From an uncultured Collinsella sp. (GTDB lineage: Bacteria; Actinomycetota; Coriobacteriia; Coriobacteriales; Coriobacteriaceae): 41,469 nucleotides of DNA. The DNA is taken from the NCBI GenBank assembly GCA_902495155.1, contig CABUWD010000003.1:1-41469 (forward strand). The letters run 5' to 3'. The position numbers and the translations under genes are program-made. Shown in pieces: positions 16,706 to 24,331 of the stretch (the first letter of the stretch is position 1; every line of letters starts with the position of its first letter). Below the pieces are notes generated by a model that saw only the letters and a list, made by a program, of their open reading frames with translations, searched no databases and had not been told where the DNA came from.

Positions 16706-17716
16706 CTAGATCGAGGTGGAGTCGAGCCAGTTGAGCTTGCACTCGAGAATGCGCTGCTCGCCGGGTTCGCTGCTTCCGTCAAGTAGGGCGAGCAGCATCT
16801 CGGCTGCTTCGCGACCTTCTTGGTCGACGGGCTCGATGATGGTGGAGACGGTCGGTGTGGTGAGATTAGTCCAGTCTTCGCAGTTGAGTCCCAAAAGGCC
16901 GATTTGCTGCGGAAGCAGATGGGCCATTGGCTGGAGGGCCTTGTAGACACGGGGAAGTGCCCACTGATTTTGCACGAAGATAAGGGTTCGCTTGGCGGGA
17001 TTGAACTTGAATTTAAAGTATTTGGTGAGCTCGTTGATTGACGGCTTGTTGTGATCGATGGGAATCGCTTTGTAGAGCTGCCCGTTCGCTGCCAGCGCCT
17101 CGGCATACCCCTGAAAACGCTCCATGCGGGTGCGCATTTCGGTCATGTTGGCGGCAATGGAAAAGAAATCTTCGTAGCCGGCGTCGAGGAGTGCCTGTGT
17201 GGCGTTGTACACGCCGTCGTAAAGGTTGGTTTTGATCCAGCTGGTACCTGGGCTATAGATGGCCGCATCGAAAAAGACGACCGGCTTGCCGGCGCGTCTA
17301 ATGCGGTCATGCACGGCTTTGAAGTTTGCCGTGGGCTGGATGATAAAGCCATCGACGCCCAGCGAGAGCATCTTGTCGACGTACATGAGCTCGGTCTCGG
17401 GGTTAAAGTTGCTCGTGCAAACGACCGTCTGGTAGCCCGCGGGGAGCATGACCTGCTCCATGCCATTGAGAACGAGCCCCGCCCATTTGTTGGTGTTATC
17501 CAAAATGATGATGGCAATGACGTGGGTTTGCTTGCCGGTGAGCGTCTGCGCTTGGGCGTTGGGAACGTATCCGAGTTCCTTAATGACGCGCGCGATTTTG
17601 TTCTGCGTCTTCTCGCTAAGCTTTTCTCGTTTGTCGTTGAGGTAATACGAGACGCTTGCCGTCGAGGTTCCCGCCTCTCGAGCGACGTCTGCGATCGTAA
17701 CGCGCTGTTTTGCCAC
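16706..17716 (-). CDS. LacI-family transcriptional regulator
   Basis: A sugar-responsive repressor (336 aa). The N-terminal helix-turn-helix is VTIADVAREAGTSTASVSYY and the hinge is YVPNAQAQTLTGKQT, followed by a periplasmic-binding-protein-like effector domain. GTG 17716 is chosen as start because GGAAGGAG lies five bases upstream of it; the frame is open to ATG 17752, which lacks a ribosome site. It is divergent from the PTS/transketolase operon and is therefore its likely regulator. The ligand is unknown, but a sugar phosphate from the PTS substrate is the natural guess. Confidence 0.88.
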   Translation of the reverse strand: MAKQRVTIADVAREAGTSTASVSYYLNDKREKLSEKTQNKIARVIKELGYVPNAQAQTLTGKQTHVIAIIILDNTNKWAGLVLNGMEQVMLPAGYQTVVCTSNFNPETELMYVDKMLSLGVDGFIIQPTANFKAVHDRIRRAGKPVVFFDAAIYSPGTSWIKTNLYDGVYNATQALLDAGYEDFFSIAANMTEMRTRMERFQGYAEALAANGQLYKAIPIDHNKPSINELTKYFKFKFNPAKRTLIFVQNQWALPRVYKALQPMAHLLPQQIGLLGLNCEDWTNLTTPTVSTIIEPVDQEGREAAEMLLALLDGSSEPGEQRILECKLNWLDSTSI

Positions 17717-17812
17717 AGCGACTCCTTCCGACAGATGAGCATTTTCCAACATGATGACTTTGAGTCTTGGTGAAGGATACGCTTCGGTGAGCGGCTTTTT
17801 CCTTTCATATGA

Positions 17813-17834
17813 GTATGCAACAAATGCGGCATAC
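17813..17834. promoter_or_regulatory. Candidate LacI operator palindrome
   Basis: GTATGC-N10-GCATAC lies between the divergent LacI and PTS genes, about 97 bases upstream of the LacI start. A second small inverted repeat, GGTC-N9-GACC, is at 17841-17857. Either could be the repressor site. The rest of this 415-base gap is AT-richer than the genes and shows no further gene. Confidence 0.35.
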
Positions 17835-18001
17835 GGGTGGGGTCGAAATTTGTGACCGGCATGCGCATCTGCCGTCTACCGAGAAAATCAAATACTTCTT
17901 GACTTTTGAAATCGAGGGCAAAATCGCAGGATTCATTTTTGGTTAAACGCATAACTAAATCGCATAACCAACGCTCTGACCTGCGCGTTTACCGAAATAA
18001 G

Positions 18002-18031
18002 CTGGCATTAAGAAAAACGAGCACCTATATT
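18002..18031 (+). promoter_or_regulatory. Candidate promoter of the PTS/transketolase operon
   Basis: CTGGCA (18002-18007), an 18-base spacer, and TATATT (18026-18031). This would give a leader of about 95 bases, which contains small hairpins (CTTGTC/GACA near 18034-18050 and the palindrome GGAGGCCTCC). Confidence 0.35.
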
Positions 18032-18131
18032 GTTCTTGTCGAAAAGACAGCAAGTCCAAACGGCAGGGGATGCTCCGGAGGCCTCCGCAAACGGTGTCTT
18101 GCGCACGCAACTCTATGAAAAGAGGGAAGCA

Positions 18132-19604
18132 ATGAAGATCGTAGGCGTTGCCGCCTGTACTGTGGGTATCGCCCACACGTATATGGCCCAGAAGGCGATT
18201 CAGGATGAATGCGCCGCCCGTGGCATCGAGTGCAAGGTCGAGGCTCAGGGTGGCCTGGGTATCGAGAATGAGCTCACGCAGGAAGACGTGGACTCCGCCG
18301 ACCTGGTCCTGGAGTCCGTCGACGTGGGTGTCGAGAACGAGGACCGTTTTGAGCAGAAGATGGCCGAGGGCAAGTTCCTGAAGGTCGGCACCTCGGATGT
18401 AATCGCCGATCCGGTAAAGATCATCGACCAGGCCATTGAGATCATCAAGGCGACGGGTGGCGCCGTTGACGCGCCCAAGGCCGAGGCCAAGGCAGAGAAG
18501 AAGGCCGTCTCCGCTGCCCCGCAGGCCCCGACACCGGCGTCCAAGCAGTCTATCTTTGCCGATCCTGGCAAGACGCTGCTCAATGCATTCAATACCGGCG
18601 TTTCCTATTTTATCCCCATCGTCGTTATCGGCGGCGTGTTTCTTGCCTTCTCGCTGGCATCCGGTACCGCCGGCGCCAACGGCATGGAGGTTACGAACCC
18701 GCTGATGGTGAGCCTTAACACCATCGGCATGGCCGGCATCTCCATGATGATCCCGGTGCTTGCGGCATACATCTCCTACTCGATGGCCGGCAAGCCCGCG
18801 CTCGCCCCCGGTTTTGTCCTGGGCTACCTGGTCAACAACGCAGTCGTTACCCCTAACGGCAACAGCGTTTCGACCGGCTTCTTGGGCGCCATGATCATGG
18901 CGGTCATCTGCGGCTACTTTGTCCGCTGGATGAAGACCTGGAAGGTCAACAACACCATCCAGACCATCATGCCCATCCTGGTCATCCCGATTCTGACCTC
19001 GCTTGTCCTGGGCATGGCCTATATCTACATCCTGGCCACGCCGCTTGGCTTTGTGATGGACTGGCTCACCGGCGTGCTCGGCAGCCTGCAGGGCGGTTCC
19101 GCAGTTGTCCTGGGTCTGGTCATTGGCGTTATGACCGCCTTCGATATGGGTGGCCCCATCAACAAGACCGCCTCGACCTTCACCATGGCCATCATGGCCT
19201 CCGGTATCTACGGTCCTAACGGTATGTTCCGCGTCGCCGTCGCCGTTCCCCCGATCGCCTGTGGCCTCGCTGCGCTCATCGCCAAGAACAAGTTCGATGA
19301 CGCTGACCGCCAGATGGGCATCTCCGCGCTGTTCATGGGCTGCATCGGTATTACCGAGGGCGCTATCCCCTTCGCGGTCAAGGACCTCGGTCACACCCTT
19401 CCCGGCATTTGCATCGGCTCTGCCGTGGGCGCGGCGCTTGCCGCCTTCCAGGGTATCGACTGCTACGTCCCGCACGGTGGCTTTATCGTCGCCCTTGCCA
19501 CCAACAACGTCGCGCTGTTCTGCCTGGACATCGTGATTGGCTCCGTGGTCGCCGCTGCAATCCTGATTGCCATGAAGCCCACGCTCGACAAGCAGGCCAA
19601 GTAA
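18132..19604 (+). CDS. PTS fructose-family transporter subunit EIIBC
   Basis: Imports and phosphorylates a sugar, probably a ketose, at the membrane (490 aa). The EIIB domain (residues 1-~105) begins KIVGVAACTVGIAHTYMAQ; C9 is the expected phospho-cysteine, with CTVGIAHT in place of the usual CPTGIAHT. A Lys/Ala/Pro-rich linker (~110-140) leads into the EIIC membrane domain with multiple helices and the substrate-site motif GGPINKTAS. EIIA is a separate gene at the end of the operon. Start 18132 has AGAGGGA upstream; the frame extends to 18030 without support. The sugar cannot be deduced from sequence alone. Confidence 0.9.
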   Translation: MKIVGVAACTVGIAHTYMAQKAIQDECAARGIECKVEAQGGLGIENELTQEDVDSADLVLESVDVGVENEDRFEQKMAEGKFLKVGTSDVIADPVKIIDQAIEIIKATGGAVDAPKAEAKAEKKAVSAAPQAPTPASKQSIFADPGKTLLNAFNTGVSYFIPIVVIGGVFLAFSLASGTAGANGMEVTNPLMVSLNTIGMAGISMMIPVLAAYISYSMAGKPALAPGFVLGYLVNNAVVTPNGNSVSTGFLGAMIMAVICGYFVRWMKTWKVNNTIQTIMPILVIPILTSLVLGMAYIYILATPLGFVMDWLTGVLGSLQGGSAVVLGLVIGVMTAFDMGGPINKTASTFTMAIMASGIYGPNGMFRVAVAVPPIACGLAALIAKNKFDDADRQMGISALFMGCIGITEGAIPFAVKDLGHTLPGICIGSAVGAALAAFQGIDCYVPHGGFIVALATNNVALFCLDIVIGSVVAAAILIAMKPTLDKQAK

Positions 19605-19618
19605 ATCTTTAAGGACTC

Positions 19619-19708
19619 CGGTTGTGCGGAGGGATGGATTTGACTCCGCACAACCGCCCCTACACAACAAAATCCATCCGTACTGATAGGGCCCGCATCT
19701 GGGTCCCA
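19619..19708 (+). promoter_or_regulatory. Intercistronic hairpin with loop-complementary downstream sequence
   Basis: A perfect 13-bp stem (19619-19631 with 19644-19656) has a 12-base loop whose GGATGGATTT (19632-19641) is exactly complementary to AAATCCATCC at 19670-19679. The RNA could form a pseudoknot or switch between two folds. A third small hairpin (GGGCCC...GGGTCCC, 19690-19708) follows, then the ribosome site of the next gene. Attenuation, RNA processing or mRNA stabilisation are all possible. Confidence 0.7.
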
Positions 19709-19748
19709 GGGAACTTTTGTCAAAAATCCTCTGGAGAAGGAGAACAAA

Positions 19749-21023
19749 ATGTCCAACCTCACCATCCGCCAGGCCGTTCAGGGCATGCTCAAGCTGCAGG
19801 ATAGCGGCGATCACGCAACCATGGTCGGCATTGGCCCCATGAGCCCCAACCTGATTCAGGCCGTATTCGAGCTTGCCAAGGACGAGGATTTCCCGCCCAT
19901 GTTTATCGCCAGCCGCAACCAGGTCGATATGGACGAGATGGGCGCCGGCTACGTCAACGGTTGGGACCAGACGCGCTTCGCCGCCGACATCAAGAAGGTT
20001 GCCGACGAGGTGGGTTACACCGGTCCGTACTACCTGTGCCGCGATCACGGCGGTCCCTGGCAGCGCGACGAGGAGCGTAACGCCCACCTGCCCGAGGACG
20101 AGGCCATGGAGCTCGCCCGCAAGTCCTTCGTCGCCGACATGGAGGCAGGCTTTGACCTGCTGATGGTCGACCCCACCAAGGACCCCTACCAGATCGGCAA
20201 GGTTATTCCGCTCGACGTGGTGCTTCGCCGCACGATCGATCTTATCGACTACCTTGAGCAGTACCGTCGCGAGCATAACCTGCCCGAGGTCGCCTATGAG
20301 GTCGGTACCGAGGAGACCAATGGCGGCTTGACCTCTACCGATAAGTACGAGGAGTTCATTTCTCAGCTGCAGCCCGAGCTCGAGAAGCGCGGCTGCCCCA
20401 TGCCCACCTTTATCGTCGGTCAGACCGGTACGCTCACCCGTTGGACCGAGCAGGTTGGACATTACAACTTTAAGAACGCCCGCGAGCTCGCCGACATGGC
20501 AAAGCGCTACGGCGTGGGCCTGAAGGAGCATAACGCCGACTACCTGGACGACGCGACGCTGCTCGAGCACATCCCGGCTCACGTGACGGCCTCCAATGTC
20601 GCCCCTCAGTACGGCACCGAGGAGACCCGCGCTTACCTCAAGCTCTGCGCTACCGAGCAGATTCTGGTCGACAACGGCCTGTGCGACGATCCCTCCGACC
20701 TGTATCACACGCTGCTGGTCAAGGCTATCAAGACCGAGCGTTGGCGCAAGTGGATGACCGGCGACGACGTTAACCTGCAGGTTGACGACATTCTGGCCGA
20801 CGACGAGCTCAGCCTGAAGATTCTGGATGTCTCCGGCCACTACGCCTTTAACGATCCCGAGGTCAAGGAGCAGGTCGAGAAGCTCTATCGCAACCTCGCT
20901 GCCCAGGACATCGACGGCAAGCGCTTTGTGATTGAGCACATCAAGCGCCCGATCAAGCAGTACGTCGTCGGTCTTAACCTCAAGGGCGTCACGAGCCGTA
21001 TCGAGAAGGCTCTCGGGGACTAG
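19749..21023 (+). CDS. GatZ/KbaZ-like protein (tagatose-bisphosphate aldolase non-catalytic-subunit family)
   Basis: A 424-residue protein of the GatZ/KbaZ family. In E. coli the GatZ and KbaZ subunits stabilise the class II aldolases GatY and KbaY. No GatY/KbaY homologue is present in this window, so this copy may be an enzyme in its own right. Some family members have been reported (as I recall, mainly in patent literature) to epimerise fructose-6-P and tagatose-6-P at C4. Conserved-looking polar patches are YLCRDHGGPWQRDEERN, LMVDPTKDP, YEVGTEETNGG, GLKEHNADYL and TASNVAPQYGTEE, which look like an active site with His/Asp/Glu ligands. AGAAGGAG precedes the start. Second gene of the operon. 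Confidence 0.8.
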   Translation: MSNLTIRQAVQGMLKLQDSGDHATMVGIGPMSPNLIQAVFELAKDEDFPPMFIASRNQVDMDEMGAGYVNGWDQTRFAADIKKVADEVGYTGPYYLCRDHGGPWQRDEERNAHLPEDEAMELARKSFVADMEAGFDLLMVDPTKDPYQIGKVIPLDVVLRRTIDLIDYLEQYRREHNLPEVAYEVGTEETNGGLTSTDKYEEFISQLQPELEKRGCPMPTFIVGQTGTLTRWTEQVGHYNFKNARELADMAKRYGVGLKEHNADYLDDATLLEHIPAHVTASNVAPQYGTEETRAYLKLCATEQILVDNGLCDDPSDLYHTLLVKAIKTERWRKWMTGDDVNLQVDDILADDELSLKILDVSGHYAFNDPEVKEQVEKLYRNLAAQDIDGKRFVIEHIKRPIKQYVVGLNLKGVTSRIEKALGD

Positions 21024-21042
21024 GTAGTTTTTCCTACGCGAC

Positions 21043-21078
21043 GCCGGGCCTGGGGCATGTCCCAGCCGCAGGCCCGGC
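21043..21078 (+). terminator. Strong hairpin after the GatZ-like gene
   Basis: GCCGGGCCTG (21043-21052) pairs perfectly with CAGGCCCGGC (21069-21078), with an inner GGG/CCC. There is no T-run; it is the first of two stacked hairpins inside the operon. Confidence 0.6.
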
Positions 21079-21080
21079 AC

Positions 21081-21116
21081 ATAGGACAAAGGGACGCCCC
21101 CTTTGTCCTATTTTTT
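21081..21116 (+). terminator. Operon-internal Rho-independent terminator with GGGAC core
   Basis: A perfect 13-bp stem (21081-21093 with 21099-21111) and six T follow the previous hairpin, 33 bases before the transaldolase start. Despite the shared theme of the operon, this should stop many transcripts. The stem ATAGGACAAAGGG also resembles the GGGACAG repeats. Confidence 0.8.
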
Positions 21117-21148
21117 GAGTTTTGGATTCCTCCGAAGGAGTTTGCACC

Positions 21149-21832
21149 ATGAAGTTCTTTATCGATACCGCCAACCTTGACGAGATCGCCGAGGCTAAGA
21201 GCTGGGGCTGCCTTGCCGGCGTCACCACCAACCCGTCCCTGTACGCCAAGACCGGCGGCAAGCTGGCCGACTTTGAGCCTCACATGCTCAAGATCGCCGA
21301 GCTTTGCGAGGGCCTGCCCGTGTCCGCCGAGTCCACCGCGACCACTGCCGAGGGCATGATCGAGGAGGGCAAGCGCCTTGCCGCCCTCGCCCCCAACATT
21401 GTGGTCAAGCTCCCCGTTTGCGAGGCCGGCCTCGCCGCCTGTCGCGCGCTGGCCGATGCAGGCGTGCGCGTCAACATGACGCTCGTCTTCTCGCCGACGC
21501 AGGCCCTTATGGCCGCCAACGCCGGCGCTCGCTACATCAGCCCGTTTGTGGGACGCTTCGACGACATCGCCGAGGACGGTATTTCGCAGCTCGACAACGT
21601 TGTGACCTGCGTCAAGAACTATGACTGGACCGGCAAGAACGTCGACGACACCGTCGAGATTATCACCGCTTCGGTCCGCACGCCCAACCACGTGACCCAG
21701 GCGGCTCTTCTTGGCGCTGACATCGCGACCGTGCCCATGGCCGCTCTCAAGAAGTGCCTGCATCATCCGCTGACCGACCAGGGCCTCGCCTCTTTTGAGG
21801 CTGACTGGCAGAAGGTCGTCGCTCAGGCTTAA
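21149..21832 (+). CDS. Transaldolase / fructose-6-phosphate aldolase family (TalC/MipB)
   Basis: A class I, Schiff-base-forming transaldolase of the short form (227 aa; E. coli FSA is 220). MKFFIDTANLDEI, GVTTNPSL and the catalytic K87 in NIVVKLPV are clear. At the position where fructose-6-P aldolases have Tyr (Y131 in FsaA) this protein has F133 in SPFVGRFDD. Phe is what transaldolases have there, so transaldolase activity is more likely than free aldolase activity. GAAGGAG supports ATG 21149 over the upstream in-frame ATG at 21122. It follows an internal terminator and precedes the transketolase pair. Confidence 0.9.
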   Translation: MKFFIDTANLDEIAEAKSWGCLAGVTTNPSLYAKTGGKLADFEPHMLKIAELCEGLPVSAESTATTAEGMIEEGKRLAALAPNIVVKLPVCEAGLAACRALADAGVRVNMTLVFSPTQALMAANAGARYISPFVGRFDDIAEDGISQLDNVVTCVKNYDWTGKNVDDTVEIITASVRTPNHVTQAALLGADIATVPMAALKKCLHHPLTDQGLASFEADWQKVVAQA

Positions 21833-21843
21833 CGAGTGGATTG

Positions 21844-21872
21844 CCCCGGCATCGTGTCATCCGGTGCCGGGG
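21844..21872 (+). other. Intercistronic hairpin before the transketolase pair
   Basis: CCCCGGCA (21844-21851) pairs with TGCCGGGG (21865-21872) around a 13-base loop. It has no T-run; possibly an RNA processing or stability element. Confidence 0.5.
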
Positions 21873-21895
21873 TTGTTCTCAAGAGAGGAATTCGT

Positions 21896-22726
21896 ATGAC
21901 CAACCAGGAGCTGGCGAAGGTCGCCAATGAGGTCAGGAAGGGTGTCGTGACTGCGGTTCACGCGGCCAAGTCGGGACACCCGGGTGGATCGCTCGGTGCT
22001 GCCGACATCATGACGTATCTGTACTTTGAGGAAATGAATATCGATCCTGCCGACCCTCACAAGGCCGATCGCGATCGCTTTGTGCTCTCCAAGGGTCACG
22101 CGGCGCCGGGCCTGTATTCGGTGTTGGCAAATCGCGGCTATTTTCCCGTCGAAGAGCTCGAGACGCTCCGTCATATTGGCAGCCGACTGCAGGGCCATCC
22201 CAACATGAACGACGCCCCTGGCATCGATATGTCCACCGGATCGCTCGGTCAGGGCATCTCTGCTGCAGTTGGAATGGCGCTTGCCGCTAAGCACTGGGGC
22301 GACGGCTACCGTGTCTACACGTTGCTGGGCGACGGTGAGTGCGAGGAAGGCCAGGTGTGGGAGGCGGCCATGTTCGCCGGCAACCATGCGCTCGACAATC
22401 TTGTTGCCGTCGTCGACCACAACGGCTTGCAGATTGACGGCACGATCGATGAAGTCAACTCGGCCATGCCGCTCGCTGACAAGTTCCGCGCCTTTAAGTG
22501 GCATGTGATCGAGCTCGCCGACGGTAACGACATGGCGCAGATTGCCGCCGCCTTTGCCGAGGCCCGCAAAGTGAGCGACTCGCCCGTGGCCATTATCGCC
22601 GAGACGGTGAAGGGCAAGGGCGTCTCCTTTATGGAAAACCAGGTGGGCTGGCACGGCAAGGCACCCAACGATGAACAGTTTGAGCAGGCCATGGCCGAGC
22701 TCGCAGCAGCAGGGGAGGAGCTCTAA
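21896..22726 (+). CDS. Transketolase, N-terminal (TPP-binding) subunit
   Basis: The TPP-pyrophosphate half of a split transketolase (276 aa). Conserved features: AKSGHPGGSLGAADI, DRFVLSKGHAAPGLYSVLA, STGSLGQG, and the TPP/Mg motif GDGECEEGQVWEA...DN. With its partner it moves two-carbon units between ketose and aldose phosphates. Start 21896 has AGAGAGG upstream. Its stop overlaps the start of the next gene (TAATG), so the two halves are made in equal amounts. A full-length housekeeping transketolase may exist elsewhere; this pair appears dedicated to the sugar operon. Confidence 0.93.
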   Translation: MTNQELAKVANEVRKGVVTAVHAAKSGHPGGSLGAADIMTYLYFEEMNIDPADPHKADRDRFVLSKGHAAPGLYSVLANRGYFPVEELETLRHIGSRLQGHPNMNDAPGIDMSTGSLGQGISAAVGMALAAKHWGDGYRVYTLLGDGECEEGQVWEAAMFAGNHALDNLVAVVDHNGLQIDGTIDEVNSAMPLADKFRAFKWHVIELADGNDMAQIAAAFAEARKVSDSPVAIIAETVKGKGVSFMENQVGWHGKAPNDEQFEQAMAELAAAGEEL

Positions 22727-23664
22727 TGGCAGACGTCAAGAAAGTCGCCACGCGCGTTAGCTATGGCGAGGCACTTGTCGAGCTGGGCAATGAGCGCGAT
22801 GACTTTGTGGTTCTCGATGCCGACCTGGCCGCCGCCACGCAGACCGGTAAGTTTAAGGCTGCGCACCCTGAGCGCTTCTACGACGCCGGCATTGCCGAGA
22901 GCAACCTGATGGGTCTTGCCGCCGGCATCGCGACCACGGGCCGCGTTGCTTTTGCGAGCACCTTTGCGATGTTTGCCGCCGGTCGCGCCTACGAGCAGGT
23001 CCGCAATTCCATCGGCTACCCGCACCTCAACGTCAAGATTGGCGCTACTCATGCCGGCATTTCGGTGGGCGAGGACGGCGCCACGCACCAGTGCTGCGAG
23101 GATATCGCACTCATGCGCACGATTCCGGGTATGACGGTGGTCGTTCCCGCCGACGACGTCGAGGCTCGTGCCTGTGTGCGCGCCGCCTATGAGTTTGAGG
23201 GCCCGGTTTACATGCGCTTCGGCCGCCTGGCAACATCGGTCATCAACGATCACGAGGACTATGAGTTCAAGATTGGTCGCGGCGTGGTCGTGCGCGAGGG
23301 GTCCGATGTGACCATCATCGCTTGTGGCCTTATGGTCGCCGAGGCGCTTGAGGCTGCCGAGGCGCTCGCTGCCGATGGTATCGATGCCGAGGTCATCAAC
23401 ATGCACACGATTAAGCCGCTTGATGAGCGCCTGGTGGTTGCCAGCGCCAAGAAGACTGGTCGCGTGGTCACCGCCGAGGAGCATTCGATTATCGGTGGTC
23501 TTGGCGAGGCCGTGGCCTCGGTGCTCGCAGAGCAGCATCCGGTGCCGATGCGTCGCGTCGGCGTGCGCGATGTGTATGGCGAGTCCGGTCCTGCGGTCGA
23601 TTTGCTGCACAAGTACGGTTTGGACGCCGACGGCATCGAAGCTGCGGTCAGGTCCGTGTTGTAA
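22726..23664 (+). CDS. Transketolase, C-terminal (pyrimidine-binding) subunit
   Basis: The second half of the split transketolase (312 aa). It carries the pyrimidine-binding domain, with the catalytic Glu in DAGIAESNLMGLAAG, ATHAGISVGEDGATHQ, and the C-terminal domain opening at GSDVTIIACGLMVAEAL. EEHSIIGGLGEAV is a typical late motif. It is translationally coupled to the N-terminal subunit by a one-base overlap. The EIIA gene follows after 11 bases. Confidence 0.93.
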   Translation: MADVKKVATRVSYGEALVELGNERDDFVVLDADLAAATQTGKFKAAHPERFYDAGIAESNLMGLAAGIATTGRVAFASTFAMFAAGRAYEQVRNSIGYPHLNVKIGATHAGISVGEDGATHQCCEDIALMRTIPGMTVVVPADDVEARACVRAAYEFEGPVYMRFGRLATSVINDHEDYEFKIGRGVVVREGSDVTIIACGLMVAEALEAAEALAADGIDAEVINMHTIKPLDERLVVASAKKTGRVVTAEEHSIIGGLGEAVASVLAEQHPVPMRRVGVRDVYGESGPAVDLLHKYGLDADGIEAAVRSVL

Positions 23665-23675
23665 GGAAGGTTTCC

Positions 23676-24128
23676 ATGGGATTTGTATCTGCCAACCAAG
23701 TGACAATCGGGTATACCGCCGCCTCGCGCGAGGACGCCCTACATTATTTGTCCGAGCAGGCCATCGAGCTCGGCTTTGCCGATGACGCATCTGCCGTAGA
23801 GGCCGCCTTCATTGCTCGCGAGAACGAGGCCGAGACCGGCCTTGTCGCCGGTTTTGCCGTTCCGCATGCCAAAAGCGACGCGATCCACACGCCGGGCGTT
23901 GCCGTGCTTAAACTGACCGAGCCCGTTGAATGGCCGAGCTTCGATGGGGCGCCCGTCGATGTTGCGCTCGCGCTGTACGTGCCCGCCGGCGAGGCCGGAA
24001 CTACGCACCTGCGTCTGCTCTCCAAGGCTGCCGTGATGCTGATGGACGCCGGCTTCCGTGACAAGGTGCGCGCGAGCACCGATCCCGTTGAGATTGCGGA
24101 GCTCATCAATAGCAGACTCGAAGACTAG
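23676..24128 (+). CDS. PTS fructose-family EIIA component
   Basis: Phosphocarrier that receives phosphate from HPr and passes it to EIIB (150 aa, PTS EIIA type 2 fold). The phosphorylated His is H64 in VAGFAVPHAKSDAI. The C-terminal part (HLRLLSKAAVMLMD) is standard for the family. AAGGAAGG precedes the ATG. It completes the PTS begun by EIIBC at the other end of the operon, so the four genes between them belong functionally to the imported sugar. A nitrogen-PTS regulator role is less likely, given the context. Confidence 0.9.
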   Translation: MGFVSANQVTIGYTAASREDALHYLSEQAIELGFADDASAVEAAFIARENEAETGLVAGFAVPHAKSDAIHTPGVAVLKLTEPVEWPSFDGAPVDVALALYVPAGEAGTTHLRLLSKAAVMLMDAGFRDKVRASTDPVEIAELINSRLED

Positions 24129-24170
24129 AACGGTCATCCCGTTCAATCAATTGATCCTTCTCCAAGGAAA

Positions 24171-24208
24171 AGGGCCGCGACGCCGTATGGGTGTCACGGC
24201 CCTATTTG
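24171..24208 (+). terminator. Terminator of the PTS/transketolase operon
   Basis: AGGGCCG (24171-24177) pairs with CGGCCCT (24197-24203); GAC/GTC continues the stem after a C-A mismatch. ATTT follows. Confidence 0.75.
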
Positions 24209-24210
24209 CG

Positions 24211-24258
24211 TTTCCCCAGATAAAACCTGCCAAAATAAACCTGTCCCTTTTTGGCAGG
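24211..24258 (+). repeat. 48-bp repeat, copy A (AACCTGTCCC hairpin)
   Basis: The unit starts TTTCCCCAGATAAAA. It contains CCTGCCAAAA (24226-24235) and TTTTGGCAGG (24249-24258), a perfect 10-bp stem with AACCTGTCCC in the loop. Near-identical copies are at 24685-24732 (same orientation) and 27705-27754 (opposite). Confidence 0.9.
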
Positions 24259-24331
24259 CTAATCGTGAGTTATTTCACCGCAACTTAGGGCACGGTTAGG
24301 AAGTGTGCACCTTAAAGAGTGGAGCCCTTGA

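Noticed and set aside
17955..21089. A 1044-codon minus-strand open frame opposite EIIBC and the GatZ-like gene
   Set aside because: Antisense shadow: both plus-strand genes have clear families and ribosome sites, and the shadow has none.
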